This document shows positions 1 through 7,457 of a stretch of 59,268 bases of DNA, piece after piece. The notes below the pieces were generated by a model that searched no databases, had not been told where the DNA came from, and was given only the letters and a program-made list of their open reading frames with translations. The translations under genes and the position numbers were made by a program. The stretch spans positions 1 to 59,268 of the forward strand of contig JAFZYE010000076.1 of assembly GCA_017616445.1 (NCBI GenBank), written 5' to 3'. Every line of letters begins with the position of its first letter. The first letter of the stretch is position 1. This DNA is from Bacteroidaceae bacterium (GTDB taxonomy: Bacteria; Bacteroidota; Bacteroidia; Bacteroidales; Bacteroidaceae).

Positions 1-577
1 GGGCATTGCAGCTATCCGCAGCCGCAAGGAGGATGACGGATGGAAGGTGTCTGACGCAACCCTGAAGATGGGTACAGGTTATGTCGGTGCAACTGCAAAC
101 GACTTCGCTCGTGCATGCGCCACCTATCCTCACGGGGAAACCGGAGTGCTGCATGGTGGTAACAGCTCAACTCCTATCTCAGCAGAGGAGGAGAACAACG
201 GTTCAAGCGAGAACAATGGTTCAAGCGGTTCAAACTCTGGAACTAGCGGCAGCGGTGGAACTTCTGGAACTGGAGGCAACGACAACCAGGGTGGTTCAAG
301 CTCCAGCGTAACTGCTCCAACCATCAGCGGCACGACTCCGTTCGACGACTCCACTCAGGTAACCATCTCTGGTCCTGCAGGTTCAACCATCAAGTACACC
401 ACCAACGGAGTAGCCCCAACCGCTACGTACGGAAACGACTACGAGGAGCCTATCACCCTCAACGCATCCGCAACCGTCAAGGCAGTAGCCATCATCGATG
501 GCGTAGCCAGCGAAGTAGCTACGAAGGCATTCGTGAAGAACGGAAGCCAAGGTGGAAGTGGTGAAGAGGGAATGTAG
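1..577 (+). CDS. 3'-partial protein with Gly/Ser/Asn linker and chitobiase C-terminal-like domain
   Basis: The frame is open from the first base, so the true start lies outside the window; the GTG at 47 is only an internal codon. About 50 residues of an unrecognised domain (with YVGATANDFARACATYPHGE) are followed by a low-complexity linker of Gly, Ser and Asn, then about 85 residues of the Fn3-like fold seen at the C-terminus of chitobiases (IKYTTNGVAPTATYG, then TLNASATVKAVAIIDGVAS). This domain usually serves as a spacer or binding module. Its presence is visible; the function of the N-terminal part is not. In Prevotella, similar Gly/Ser tails occur on HU-related DNA-binding proteins, but I cannot confirm that here. 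Confidence 0.6.
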   Translation, partial: GIAAIRSRKEDDGWKVSDATLKMGTGYVGATANDFARACATYPHGETGVLHGGNSSTPISAEEENNGSSENNGSSGSNSGTSGSGGTSGTGGNDNQGGSSSSVTAPTISGTTPFDDSTQVTISGPAGSTIKYTTNGVAPTATYGNDYEEPITLNASATVKAVAIIDGVASEVATKAFVKNGSQGGSGEEGM

Positions 578-645
578 AAGACAGTTAGGAGTTAGGAGTT
601 AACAACTCCGCTCCTCTCCTGACTGGCGAAACAAAAATATTCAAA

Positions 646-737
646 ATAAAAACAGTGCAAATCGAATGCAGAAGTAAAACTTGTTTGAATTATGCTGAGA
701 TGCCGCCTGTTTTGCAGGAACTGAAAAATAAGAAAAA
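646..737. repeat. Long dispersed repeat, left copy
   Basis: About 91 bp here recur at 59177-59268 in the same orientation with one visible mismatch (A versus C near 676). The right copy runs off the window, so the full length is unknown. Small open frames across it look incidental. It lies in the 578-1005 gap, which holds no gene. Confidence 0.9.
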
Positions 738-772
738 GTGGGTGTTCACAAATAAAGACTTTAGACGAGAAC

Positions 773-853
773 GCAAGTTTTTTAATATTTTTGATGTTTT
801 TGTTTTTCTCCGGAGGCTTTTTTATTTATCACAACACAGGTTTTACCAGTGAG
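773..853. repeat. Inverted repeat arm of a MITE-like element (left copy)
   Basis: The reverse complement closely matches 58975-59056: both read CTCACTGGTAAAA, then CCTGTGTT, an A-rich stretch with a CGGAGAAAAA core, and end in ACTTGC. With the adjacent 646-737 repeat it forms a modular non-coding element of about 210 bp. No protein is encoded. Confidence 0.75.
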
Positions 854-962
854 CCACTTTTACTCAACTTTCGCAAGATCGTGATATGTCGCCTCGTTGA
901 GGCTTTCAGCTTCAATCCTTTACTTTTTCTGCAAAACATTTGGTGGTTTCAAATAAATACCT

Positions 963-970
963 TATCTTTG
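963..970 (+). promoter_or_regulatory. -7 box TATCTTTG upstream of the OmpH-like gene
   Basis: Exact match to the Bacteroidota TAnnTTTG consensus, 36 bp before the ATG at 1006. It shows that the longer open frame starting at 940 begins upstream of the probable transcript. Confidence 0.75.
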
Positions 971-1005
971 CCACCATATTATTAACAACCAAAACTAAAA
1001 CTGAT

Positions 1006-1500
1006 ATGAAACGGATTATTTTGACGATGATGCTTATCGTTCCTATGACAGTAATGGCTCAGAAATTTGGGCATGTTGATTCTGCGACTCTTCTTAAGGA
1101 ACTCCCTGAAATTGCAAAGATTGATGGTGAACTTCAGGCTTTGGCAGGACAGTATGAGAAGAAACTCAAGGATTTGCAGGATGAACTGAAGCGTAAATAT
1201 GATGAGTATGAAAAGACGAAGGCTACGATGAGTGCTGCCGCGCAGAAGGAGGCTGAAGCTTCTCTTCAGGAGTTGTCGCAGAAAGTTCAGCAGACGTATA
1301 ATGACAGTCAGCAAGACCTGGATAAGCAGAAGGCGGATAAGTTGGCTCCTGTGTACGATAAGGTCAGGAAGGCGATCGATAATGTGGGTAAGGCTGGTCA
1401 GTACACTTATATCTTCGAGGCAGCTAATGCTCTCTATGTGGGTGCAAACGCAAAGGATGTGTCGGCTGAGATAAAGGCGGAGCTGGAGAAGATGAAATAA
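1006..1500 (+). CDS. OmpH/Skp-family periplasmic chaperone-like protein
   Basis: 164 residues. A signal peptide (MKRIILTMMLIVPMTVMAQ, cleavage after the AQ region) precedes a protein rich in Lys, Glu and Gln with a long predicted coiled coil (about residues 45-120, KKLKDLQDELKRKYDEYEKT). This is the architecture of OmpH/Skp, a trimeric periplasmic holdase that binds unfolded outer-membrane proteins. The C-terminal part (YTYIFEAANALYVGANAKDVS) resembles the OmpH family end, where a TILF-like element is common. The start at 1006 is chosen because it follows the -7 box and gives an intact signal peptide. It is not next to bamA or lpxD as classic skp is, so it is likely one of several OmpH paralogues. 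Confidence 0.85.
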   Translation: MKRIILTMMLIVPMTVMAQKFGHVDSATLLKELPEIAKIDGELQALAGQYEKKLKDLQDELKRKYDEYEKTKATMSAAAQKEAEASLQELSQKVQQTYNDSQQDLDKQKADKLAPVYDKVRKAIDNVGKAGQYTYIFEAANALYVGANAKDVSAEIKAELEKMK

Positions 1501-1517
1501 GAGCATAATGCATAATA

Positions 1518-1546
1518 GACTTTAGACTCTAGACTCTAGACTTTAG
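1518..1546. repeat. Tandem TAGACTYTAGAC-type word repeat
   Basis: Roughly four copies of a heptamer like TAGACTT/TAGACTC in tandem, containing XbaI-like TCTAGA palindromes. The same word family occurs at 7418-7440, 28943-28955, 29127-29150 and 31925-31982, always between genes. Confidence 0.8.
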
Positions 1547-1601
1547 CAGAGGAGTGGCAGGAGTGGCAGGAGTTCAGACGATAGTGTGCTGGTGCTTACT
1601 A

Positions 1602-1799
1602 ACTTTAGAGCGAGAACGTCAGCTTTTTAAATATTTTTTCTTCAAGTGGTTCTTCGCTGAAAGCTTTGGATAAGCATCAGAGGATGTGAGTCAAGCTAGC
1701 TTGTAATCACAGACTAAGATGTTTAGACAAGAAGATGCGAATAGCATCTGAACCACGAAGAAGTATTTTTATTATTTTTTTATAAATTATCGACACAGG
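1602..1799. repeat. Degenerate third copy of the MITE-like element with structured insert
   Basis: The left flank (ACTTTAGAGCGAGAACGTCAG) matches 760-775 of the first element, and the right flank (TTATCGACACAGG) matches 817-840. Between them lies a segment bounded by complementary arms (CTTCAAGTGGTTC at 1640-1652 and GAACCACGAAGAAG at 1750-1763), which could fold into a long stem. The 1501-2070 gap has no gene; it holds this element, a promoter and one other repeat. Confidence 0.5.
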
Positions 1800-1874
1800 A
1801 AGATGCAGTTGTGCCCGAAAAAAGTCCAAAACTGCATGATTATTATTAATATTTGCAAACAAACGTGTGAGATA

Positions 1875-1896
1875 TAGGAATTTATTCCTAACTTTG
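1875..1896 (+). promoter_or_regulatory. Promoter with palindromic operator-like site upstream of nadA
   Basis: TAGGAATTTATTCCTA (7-bp arms, 2-bp centre) overlaps the -7 box TAACTTTG at 1889-1896. The same 16-bp palindrome plus -7 box occurs at 38809-38830 (minus) before the RND efflux operon, and both are preceded by AAACAAA at the same distance. It is the only consensus promoter before nadA, implying a leader of about 170 nt that contains the 1904-2040 repeat. Confidence 0.65.
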
Positions 1897-1903
1897 CAAA
1901 ATC

Positions 1904-2040
1904 GAAGACAAGGAGAAAAGAAGACATGAAGACAAGAAGACGAGGAGACAAGAAGACAAGACGATAGATATCAGGTGTATACCATCAGCAAAAGTAACGT
2001 CATGTATTCCAGTATTCCAGTATTCTTGTATTCCAAATTG
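1904..2040. repeat. About 125-bp leader repeat, copy 1
   Basis: Purine-rich GAAGACAAGAAGACAAG tandem units, a middle section ending CAGCAAAAGTAACGTCATG, then TATTCC/AGTATTCC tandem units. Copies at 5763-5900 and 40893-41036 share the order, orientation and position just upstream of a coding sequence. Confidence 0.85.
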
Positions 2041-2070
2041 AAAGATTGAACGAAGTTAAATCATAAATAG

Positions 2071-3012
2071 ATGACAAAGGAAGAACTGAAAAAAGAAATA
2101 CGCAGCATGTGCCGCGAGAAGAACGCGGTGATACTTGCACACTACTACACAGAGGGTGAGGTGCAGGATATAGCGGACTTCGTGGGCGACTCATTAGCAC
2201 TCGCACAGTCGGCAGCCAAGACAGAGGCCGACATCATCGTGATGTGTGGTGTACACTTCATGGGTGAGACGTGTAAGATACTGTGCCCGGAGAAGAAGGT
2301 GCTGATTCCTGACCTGAAGGCTGGCTGCTCATTGGCCGACAGCTGCAAGGCAGAGGATTTGAAGGCCTTCATGGACGAGCATCCGGACTATAAGGTAGTG
2401 AGCTACGTGAACACCACTGCTGCGGTGAAGGCGCTGAGCGATGTCGTGGTGACCAGCTCGAACGCCAGGAAGGTGGTGGACAGCTATCCGAAGGACGAGA
2501 AGCTGATATTCGGTCCTGACAAGAATCTGGGTGCATATATCAACAGCATCACAGGACGACAGATGTTGCTGTGGAACGGCGGCTGTCATGTACACGGACG
2601 GTTCTCGCTGGAGGCTATCCTGAAGCTGAAGGAGGAACATCCGGAGGCGAAGGTGTTGGTGCATCCAGAGTGTCCTGCTGCAATTCAGGCTGTGGCTGAC
2701 GAGATCGGCTCGACAGCTGGATTGCTCAACTACTCTATCAAGAGCGAGGCGCAGGAATTCATCGTAGCCACAGAGAGCGGCATCCTGCATAAGATGCAAG
2801 AGGCGTGCCCAGATAAGACCTTCTACCCAGCACCACCAGAGGTGACAGAGGGCATAGGGTGCAGCTGCAACGAATGTAGCTACATGCGACTGAACACGCT
2901 TGAGAAACTCTACAATGCGCTCAAAAACGAGCAACCTGAGATTTTCGTGGATGCGGAGTTGGCTGAGAAGGCAATTGTGCCAATCAATAAGATGCTGGAA
3001 CTAAGCAAATGA
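2071..3012 (+). CDS. nadA: Quinolinate synthase
   Basis: 313 residues, typical for NadA. It condenses iminoaspartate with dihydroxyacetone phosphate to quinolinate in de novo NAD synthesis and carries an oxygen-sensitive [4Fe-4S] cluster. Visible family motifs are NAVILAHYYTEGEVQDIADFVGDSL near the N-terminus, VMCGVHFMGETCKIL, a VSYVNTTAAVKA segment, GGCHVHGRF, VHPECP, and the C-terminal GCSCNECSYMRLN cysteine region. The start at 2071 follows an AT-rich stretch without a Shine-Dalgarno. No nadB or nadC is adjacent. Transcription probably begins at the palindrome-bearing promoter at 1875-1896. Confidence 0.96.
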   Translation: MTKEELKKEIRSMCREKNAVILAHYYTEGEVQDIADFVGDSLALAQSAAKTEADIIVMCGVHFMGETCKILCPEKKVLIPDLKAGCSLADSCKAEDLKAFMDEHPDYKVVSYVNTTAAVKALSDVVVTSSNARKVVDSYPKDEKLIFGPDKNLGAYINSITGRQMLLWNGGCHVHGRFSLEAILKLKEEHPEAKVLVHPECPAAIQAVADEIGSTAGLLNYSIKSEAQEFIVATESGILHKMQEACPDKTFYPAPPEVTEGIGCSCNECSYMRLNTLEKLYNALKNEQPEIFVDAELAEKAIVPINKMLELSK

Positions 3013-3040
3013 CCCCCCGACCCCCTTTAGGGGGAGGGAG
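3013..3040. repeat. GC-rich palindromic repeat after nadA
   Basis: CCCCCTTTAGGGGG hairpin preceded by a further C-run, directly after the nadA stop. A member of a family listed at 3105, 4329, 8907, 17367, 22743, 23701, 26348, 26833, 32626, 41826 and 46851; a hairpin here could act on the mRNA end. Confidence 0.85.
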
Positions 3041-3081
3041 TGAATAGTGAAAAGTGAAAAGTAAAGAAAAATACTGTGCTG

Positions 3082-4203
3082 ATGAATACATCCAATGGTA
3101 ATAGCTCTCCCCATAGAGGGGGAGCGGGGAGGGGGTCTGCCTCTGTTGCAGCCCTGGTTTCTGGAGGAGTTGATTCTGCTGTCAGTGTCTATATGCTGAA
3201 GGAGCAGGGGTATGACCCACACCTGTTCTATATCAAGATAGGACCTGACCGCGATACGGAGTGGAATTGCACTTCGGAGGAGGATGTGGAGATATGCCGT
3301 TGGTTGGCCAAGCGGTTCGGATGTCAGTTCGACGTGATCGACCTGCATCGTCAGTATTGGGATATGGTGGTTGGCTACACGATGGAGAAGGCGCGGATAG
3401 GTCTGACACCCAATCCGGATGTGATGTGCAACAAACTCATCAAGTTCGGATGCTTCGAGCAGGAGGCTGGCAAGGACTTCGACTTCACAGCTACAGGACA
3501 TTACGCTCAGACGGCTGTGGTGGACGGGAAGACGTGGTTGGCTACGAGTCCCGATCCCGTGAAGGACCAGACGGACTTCCTCTGTCAGATAGACTCGCTA
3601 CAGGTGTCGAAACTGATGTTCCCCATCGGACATCTGTGGAAACACGAGGTGAGGGCGATTGCCGAACGTGAACACCTGCTGAACGCACAAAGGAAGGACA
3701 GTCAGGGTATCTGCTTCTTAGGCGATATCGACTTCCGCGATTATATCAAGGCGCACCTGGGCGAGAACCCGGGTGATGTGCGTGAACTGGAAACCGGACA
3801 TAAAATAGGTACACACAAAGGACTGTGGTTTTACACCATCGGACAACGAAAGGGTCTCGGATTCGGAGGCGGACCGTGGTTCGTGGTGAAGAAGAACCTG
3901 AAACGCAATATTCTCTTCGTGTCGCATGGATACGACCCAGAGCGGGTGTATAAGGATCACATCCGGATGGACGACTTCCATTTCATCACAGAGAATCCGT
4001 GGGCAGTTCCACAGGAGACGCACCCCATCACCTTCAAGATACGTCATACGCCTGAGTACCTGAAAGGAACGATTCGTCAGGAGGACGACGGAACGTGGTT
4101 CCTCCAGGCAGACGAGAAAATTCATGGTGTGGCTCCGGGACAGTTCTGTGTGGTTTACGATGAGGAGCACAGGTTGTGCTATGGAAGCGGAGAAATCTCT
4201 TAA
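3082..4203 (+). CDS. mnmA: tRNA-specific 2-thiouridylase
   Basis: 373 residues. MnmA adds sulfur to U34 of Lys, Glu and Gln tRNAs. Motifs: PP-loop ATP site SGGVDSAVS (about residues 28-36), NPDVMCN with one catalytic Cys, TGHYA, KDQTDFLC, GICF with the second Cys, and the C-terminal beta-barrel (TIGQRKGLGFGGGPWFVV). The longer frame opens at a GTG at 3076; I prefer the ATG at 3082. No start codon exists between the repeat at 3105-3138 and the first conserved strand, so translation must pass through the repeat, giving an unusual N-terminal extension NSSPHRGGAGRGSAS before VAALVSGG. The gene follows nadA by 69 bp. Confidence 0.95.
   Translation: MNTSNGNSSPHRGGAGRGSASVAALVSGGVDSAVSVYMLKEQGYDPHLFYIKIGPDRDTEWNCTSEEDVEICRWLAKRFGCQFDVIDLHRQYWDMVVGYTMEKARIGLTPNPDVMCNKLIKFGCFEQEAGKDFDFTATGHYAQTAVVDGKTWLATSPDPVKDQTDFLCQIDSLQVSKLMFPIGHLWKHEVRAIAEREHLLNAQRKDSQGICFLGDIDFRDYIKAHLGENPGDVRELETGHKIGTHKGLWFYTIGQRKGLGFGGGPWFVVKKNLKRNILFVSHGYDPERVYKDHIRMDDFHFITENPWAVPQETHPITFKIRHTPEYLKGTIRQEDDGTWFLQADEKIHGVAPGQFCVVYDEEHRLCYGSGEIS
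3105..3138. repeat. GC-rich palindromic repeat inside the mnmA coding start
   Basis: CTCCCC, ATAG-centre, GGGGGAG and a terminal GGGGGTCT, read in frame as about residues 8-19 of MnmA. Confidence 0.85.
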
Positions 4204-4209
4204 TTATGC

Positions 4210-4320
4210 ATTGCATAATTGATGTAAAATGTAGAATGTAAAATGTAAAAGTGATGTAGAATGCATAATAAGATGTAAAATGTAGAATGTAAAATGTAAA
4301 AGTGATGTAGAATGTAAAAG
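4210..4320. repeat. Tandem AT-rich repeat (GTAAAATGTAGAATG words), two long copies
   Basis: A unit of about 50 bp built of GTAAAATG and GTAGAATG words is duplicated in tandem. The same words, or GCATAATGCATAAT, recur at 7354-7407, 14882-14910, 20153-20175, 22698-22738 and 37662-37700. It fills the mnmA-ABC gap; the minus-strand open frame across it is low complexity and unlikely to be a gene. Confidence 0.85.
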
Positions 4321-4328
4321 TTTTCAGT

Positions 4329-4371
4329 TCTCCCCATAGAGGGGGAGATGTCTGAAAGACAGAAGGGGTCT
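4329..4371. repeat. GC-rich palindromic repeat abutting the ABC protein start
   Basis: CTCCCCATAGAGGGGGAG followed by a small TGTCTGAAAGACA hairpin and GGGGTCT. The ATG at 4348 lies inside the repeat; the next in-frame ATG at 4372 is the first base after it. Confidence 0.8.
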
Positions 4372-5754
4372 ATGAAATACGTAATCGATATACACGAGGC
4401 TGTGGCGCGCAATCCTATCTACAGGATGGCGGAGCCGGTCGACTTCCAGCTGATGGAGGGCGAGCAACTGGCTATTGTGGGTGATAACGGTGCAGGGAAG
4501 AGTATGTTGATTGACCTCATCACAGGTGCCCATCCGATTCTGGACGATGGACGTGGCAGTTATCTGCGGTATGACTTCTCGCCCAGAGCATCGAAGATGG
4601 CGTATGATAACATCAAATACATCACCTTTCAGGATGCATACGACGGGACAGAAGGATACTATTTTTACCAAATACGCTATAACCACACGGAGTGGGACGA
4701 CAGCCAGCAGCTGTTCCTGCTGTCGAGTGGTGAACTGAGGAAATATCAGCTTAAGAAAGCGTTGGAGGGCAATCCGAGAGTGCTGATACTCGATAATCCG
4801 TTCATCGGACTGGATGTGGATGCCCGCCAATACTTGGCTGACACACTGAAGGAACTGACCCAGAAGACCGACCTGCAACTCATCATCGTGCTGTCGAAGA
4901 CAGACGATATGCCGGAAGTCATCACCCACGTGGTGGAAGTGAAGGACCGAAGGGTAGGGAAGAAACTGAAGAAGGAAGACTGGAAGTGTCTTGCGGTTCC
5001 CCCGCAGGTACTACCCACCGAAATGGAACAGGCCATCCTCTGCCTCCCATACGAGGACGAGGCGACCGCAGCTATCGAGCCTGGCACACAGCAGGTGGTG
5101 GACTTCAGGAAGGTGACCATACAATACGGTGAGCGGGTCATCCTGAACGCACTCGACTGGACCGTGATGAACGGTGAGCGATGGGCACTCACTGGACCGA
5201 ACGGATCGGGCAAGAGTACCTTGCTGAGTCTGGTATGTGCCGATAACCCACAAGCATACGCAAACGATATCGTGTTGTTCGGTCGTAAACGGGGGAGCGG
5301 AGAGTCGATATGGGACATCAAGCGCCATATCGGTTATGTGTCGCCTGAGATGCATCGTGCCTTCCTGCGCGACTATCCCGCCATCGATGTTGTGGCGAGC
5401 GGATTGCATGATACGGTGGGACTGTACAGACGACCGAAGCCAGAGGACGTGGACATCTGTATGTTCTGGATGGATGTGTTCGGAGTGGGACAGTACAGGG
5501 ATACCTCGATGCTGAAACTATCGAGTGGCGAACAGCGGCTGGTGTTGCTGGCGCGTGCCTTCGTGAAAGACCCTTCACTCATCATCCTCGACGAACCCCT
5601 GCATGGACTTGACCTGATGAACCGCCGACGGGTGAAGGATGTGATTGAGACCTTCTGCCGACGTAGGAACAAGACACTTATCATGGTGACGCATTATCAG
5701 GAGGAATTCCCGAAGTGTATTGAGAAAACGAAGACACTGAAAAGTGAAAAATGA
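4372..5754 (+). CDS. Tandem ABC ATPase, ModF-like
   Basis: 460 residues from the preferred ATG at 4372 (an ATG at 4348 would add eight repeat-encoded residues). It contains two complete ABC nucleotide-binding domains and no membrane segment. Domain 1: Walker A GDNGAGKS, signature LSSGELRK, Walker B VLILDNPFIGLD. Domain 2: Walker A GPNGSGKST, signature LSSGEQRLVL, Walker B LIILDEPLHGLD. Domain 1 has Asn (LILDNP) where the catalytic Glu of Walker B is usual, so it may hydrolyse ATP poorly. This layout matches ModF/PhrA-type soluble proteins, associated in E. coli with molybdate and photolyase loci, whose role is poorly defined. No transporter permease is nearby. Confidence 0.85.
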   Translation: MKYVIDIHEAVARNPIYRMAEPVDFQLMEGEQLAIVGDNGAGKSMLIDLITGAHPILDDGRGSYLRYDFSPRASKMAYDNIKYITFQDAYDGTEGYYFYQIRYNHTEWDDSQQLFLLSSGELRKYQLKKALEGNPRVLILDNPFIGLDVDARQYLADTLKELTQKTDLQLIIVLSKTDDMPEVITHVVEVKDRRVGKKLKKEDWKCLAVPPQVLPTEMEQAILCLPYEDEATAAIEPGTQQVVDFRKVTIQYGERVILNALDWTVMNGERWALTGPNGSGKSTLLSLVCADNPQAYANDIVLFGRKRGSGESIWDIKRHIGYVSPEMHRAFLRDYPAIDVVASGLHDTVGLYRRPKPEDVDICMFWMDVFGVGQYRDTSMLKLSSGEQRLVLLARAFVKDPSLIILDEPLHGLDLMNRRRVKDVIETFCRRRNKTLIMVTHYQEEFPKCIEKTKTLKSEK

Positions 5755-5762
5755 AAAGTGAA

Positions 5763-5900
5763 TAGTTTAATAGGTTAATAGGGAAAGGAGACAAGAAGAC
5801 ATGAAGACAAGAAGACAAGACTATAGATTTCAGGCGTATTCCATCAGCAAAAGTAACGTCATGTATTCTAGTATTCCTGTATTCTCGTATTCTAAATTTT
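5763..5900. repeat. About 125-bp leader repeat, copy 2
   Basis: Same structure as 1904-2040, with an added AGTTTAATAGGTTAAT lead that copy 3 also has. It lies upstream of the thioredoxin-fold gene at 5959. Confidence 0.85.
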
Positions 5901-5958
5901 AAAAACGAAAAGTGAATAGTGAAAAGTGAAAAATTAAAAAAATAGAAACAGATATATT

Positions 5959-7347
5959 ATGAAAAGATTTGTATTATCTATTACAACCATGTTGCTAACT
6001 TTAGCAGCATTCTCACAAAACCAGTTGCTGCCCAATCTGGTATATAGTAAAGAGCCGGCAGTCGTGAAAGGGGAAATCATCGGTATCCCTGCAAGCATGG
6101 AATCTGTCAATATCGTGATGACGCCTTCGTGGACAACAGACGAGATTGTTCAGACTGTTGCACTCGATAAGAACGGTAAGTTCGAGACGAAGTTTGATGC
6201 GTGCGTCACTTCGATGGTCTCCATACGCTTGGGTGCAAGAAACGAAAAGCGGTTCTACGTGACTCCAGGTCAGGAGGTGCGTGTGACAGTCGATATGTCG
6301 AACGATATGGTGACCTGCGAAGGTCCTTTGGCTGCACTCAACAACTCGCTGGCCAACTACTACGACGACTATCGCGAGCAGAACCTGAATGCTGAAATCA
6401 ACGGGCAGGGAATCGCAAAACTGAGAGGATTTACGGTCACACAGTATCGTGATAAGATGATGGAGCTTTACAACAAAGCCGTGAAACGACTGAACGACGA
6501 CAAGGAGCTCTCTCCTGAGTTCCGCGAATATATGATGCCACATTATCAGTTCCTCACGATTGCCCTCATGACAGGTTATGACAAGATACTGAAGTATGCG
6601 AACGGCGGTCAGGGAGAATTTAAGAAAACGGATGATTACTACGACCCTGTGAAGAATTGGAACTTCACAGCTCAGAACGGTTACCTGTACCAGAGTGCCG
6701 GTACGGTAGAAGGCATATCCGCTCAGGTGAGTCGTGAGACGGGAGCTATGCTCACCTATCCTGTGTCGGCACGTCAGGTGATAGCTGCAACGAAATACAT
6801 GAATAAGCTCGAAACCCTCAAGAGTTTTACGGACGACGAACTGAGAGGCGTGAAAGCTCAGTGTCCTGCCTTCGAGGAGATGTTGCTGGCGCAGAACGAG
6901 GCTACCAAAGCACGTGTGGCTGCAAACGAAGCGAACAACCTGTTTAACATCAAGGCAGTCGATGCATCGCTGAAAGGGGAGGACATCTTCAAGGCAATCA
7001 TCAAAGACTACAAGGGAAAGCCGCTGTTGGTGGACTTCTGGGCTACATGGTGCGGACCCTGTAAGGCTGCGATGAAGACCATCCTGCCTGTGAAGGAAGA
7101 GCTGTGGGGTAAGGCCAACTTCGTGTATGTGACGGGTGAGACAAGTCCGAAAGCCCTCTGGAACAAGATGATTCCAGACATTCACGGCGACCACTATTAT
7201 GTGACAGCAGCTCAGTGGGAAACCTTGCTGAAGCAGTTCGGAGCACAAGGCATCCCTGCCTATGTTGTGGTGGATAAGGATGGTAACGTGAAGAATAAAC
7301 ATATCGGCTATCCGGGAAATGAGGTGATAGAGGAAGAACTGAAGTAA
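5959..7347 (+). CDS. Secreted TlpA/thioredoxin-fold protein (tandem paralogue 1)
   Basis: 462 residues. The signal peptide (MKRFVLSITTMLLTLAAFSQ) places it in the periplasm or outer envelope. A beta-rich N-terminal region resembling DUF4369 (roughly residues 30-110) and a helical middle lead to a C-terminal thioredoxin domain with VDFWATWCGPCK (Cys365 and Cys368) and the cis-Pro segment GIPAYVV. Such proteins reduce or exchange disulfides in exported proteins; the substrate is unknown. The neighbour at 7458 is a diverged copy with the same order and nearly the same end (KHIGYPGNEVIEEELK), so the pair arose by tandem duplication. No clear promoter is seen directly upstream; the leader contains the 5763-5900 repeat. 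Confidence 0.85.
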   Translation: MKRFVLSITTMLLTLAAFSQNQLLPNLVYSKEPAVVKGEIIGIPASMESVNIVMTPSWTTDEIVQTVALDKNGKFETKFDACVTSMVSIRLGARNEKRFYVTPGQEVRVTVDMSNDMVTCEGPLAALNNSLANYYDDYREQNLNAEINGQGIAKLRGFTVTQYRDKMMELYNKAVKRLNDDKELSPEFREYMMPHYQFLTIALMTGYDKILKYANGGQGEFKKTDDYYDPVKNWNFTAQNGYLYQSAGTVEGISAQVSRETGAMLTYPVSARQVIAATKYMNKLETLKSFTDDELRGVKAQCPAFEEMLLAQNEATKARVAANEANNLFNIKAVDASLKGEDIFKAIIKDYKGKPLLVDFWATWCGPCKAAMKTILPVKEELWGKANFVYVTGETSPKALWNKMIPDIHGDHYYVTAAQWETLLKQFGAQGIPAYVVVDKDGNVKNKHIGYPGNEVIEEELK

Positions 7348-7353
7348 AGGGAA

Positions 7354-7442
7354 AATGCATAATGCATAATTCATAATGCATAATTAATGTAAAATGTGGA
7401 ATGTAAAATAAGGACTAACGTCTAGAGTCTAGCGTCTAAAGT
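7354..7442. repeat. Mixed intergenic word repeats
   Basis: GCATAAT words (7354-7390), GTAAAATG words (7388-7410), then TCTAGAGTCTAGCGTCTAAAG (7420-7440). Three repeat families are stacked between the two thioredoxin-fold paralogues. Confidence 0.75.
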
Positions 7443-7457
7443 CTGATAAAATTTTGT

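Noticed and set aside
655-985. Small plus-strand frames in the first gap
   Set aside because: They run through the dispersed repeat and its inverted arm and are not conserved in the right copy, which has indels.
4200-4412. Minus-strand 70-residue frame upstream of the ABC gene
   Set aside because: It encodes a repeated FYILHSTFYIL pattern directly from the AT-rich tandem repeat; no sign of a real protein.
6013-7374. A 453-residue antisense frame opposite the thioredoxin-fold gene
   Set aside because: It mirrors the codon pattern of the real plus-strand gene and shows no domain, signal peptide or promoter. Similar antisense frames at 2329, 25253, 37688, 45451 and 54523 are rejected for the same reason.
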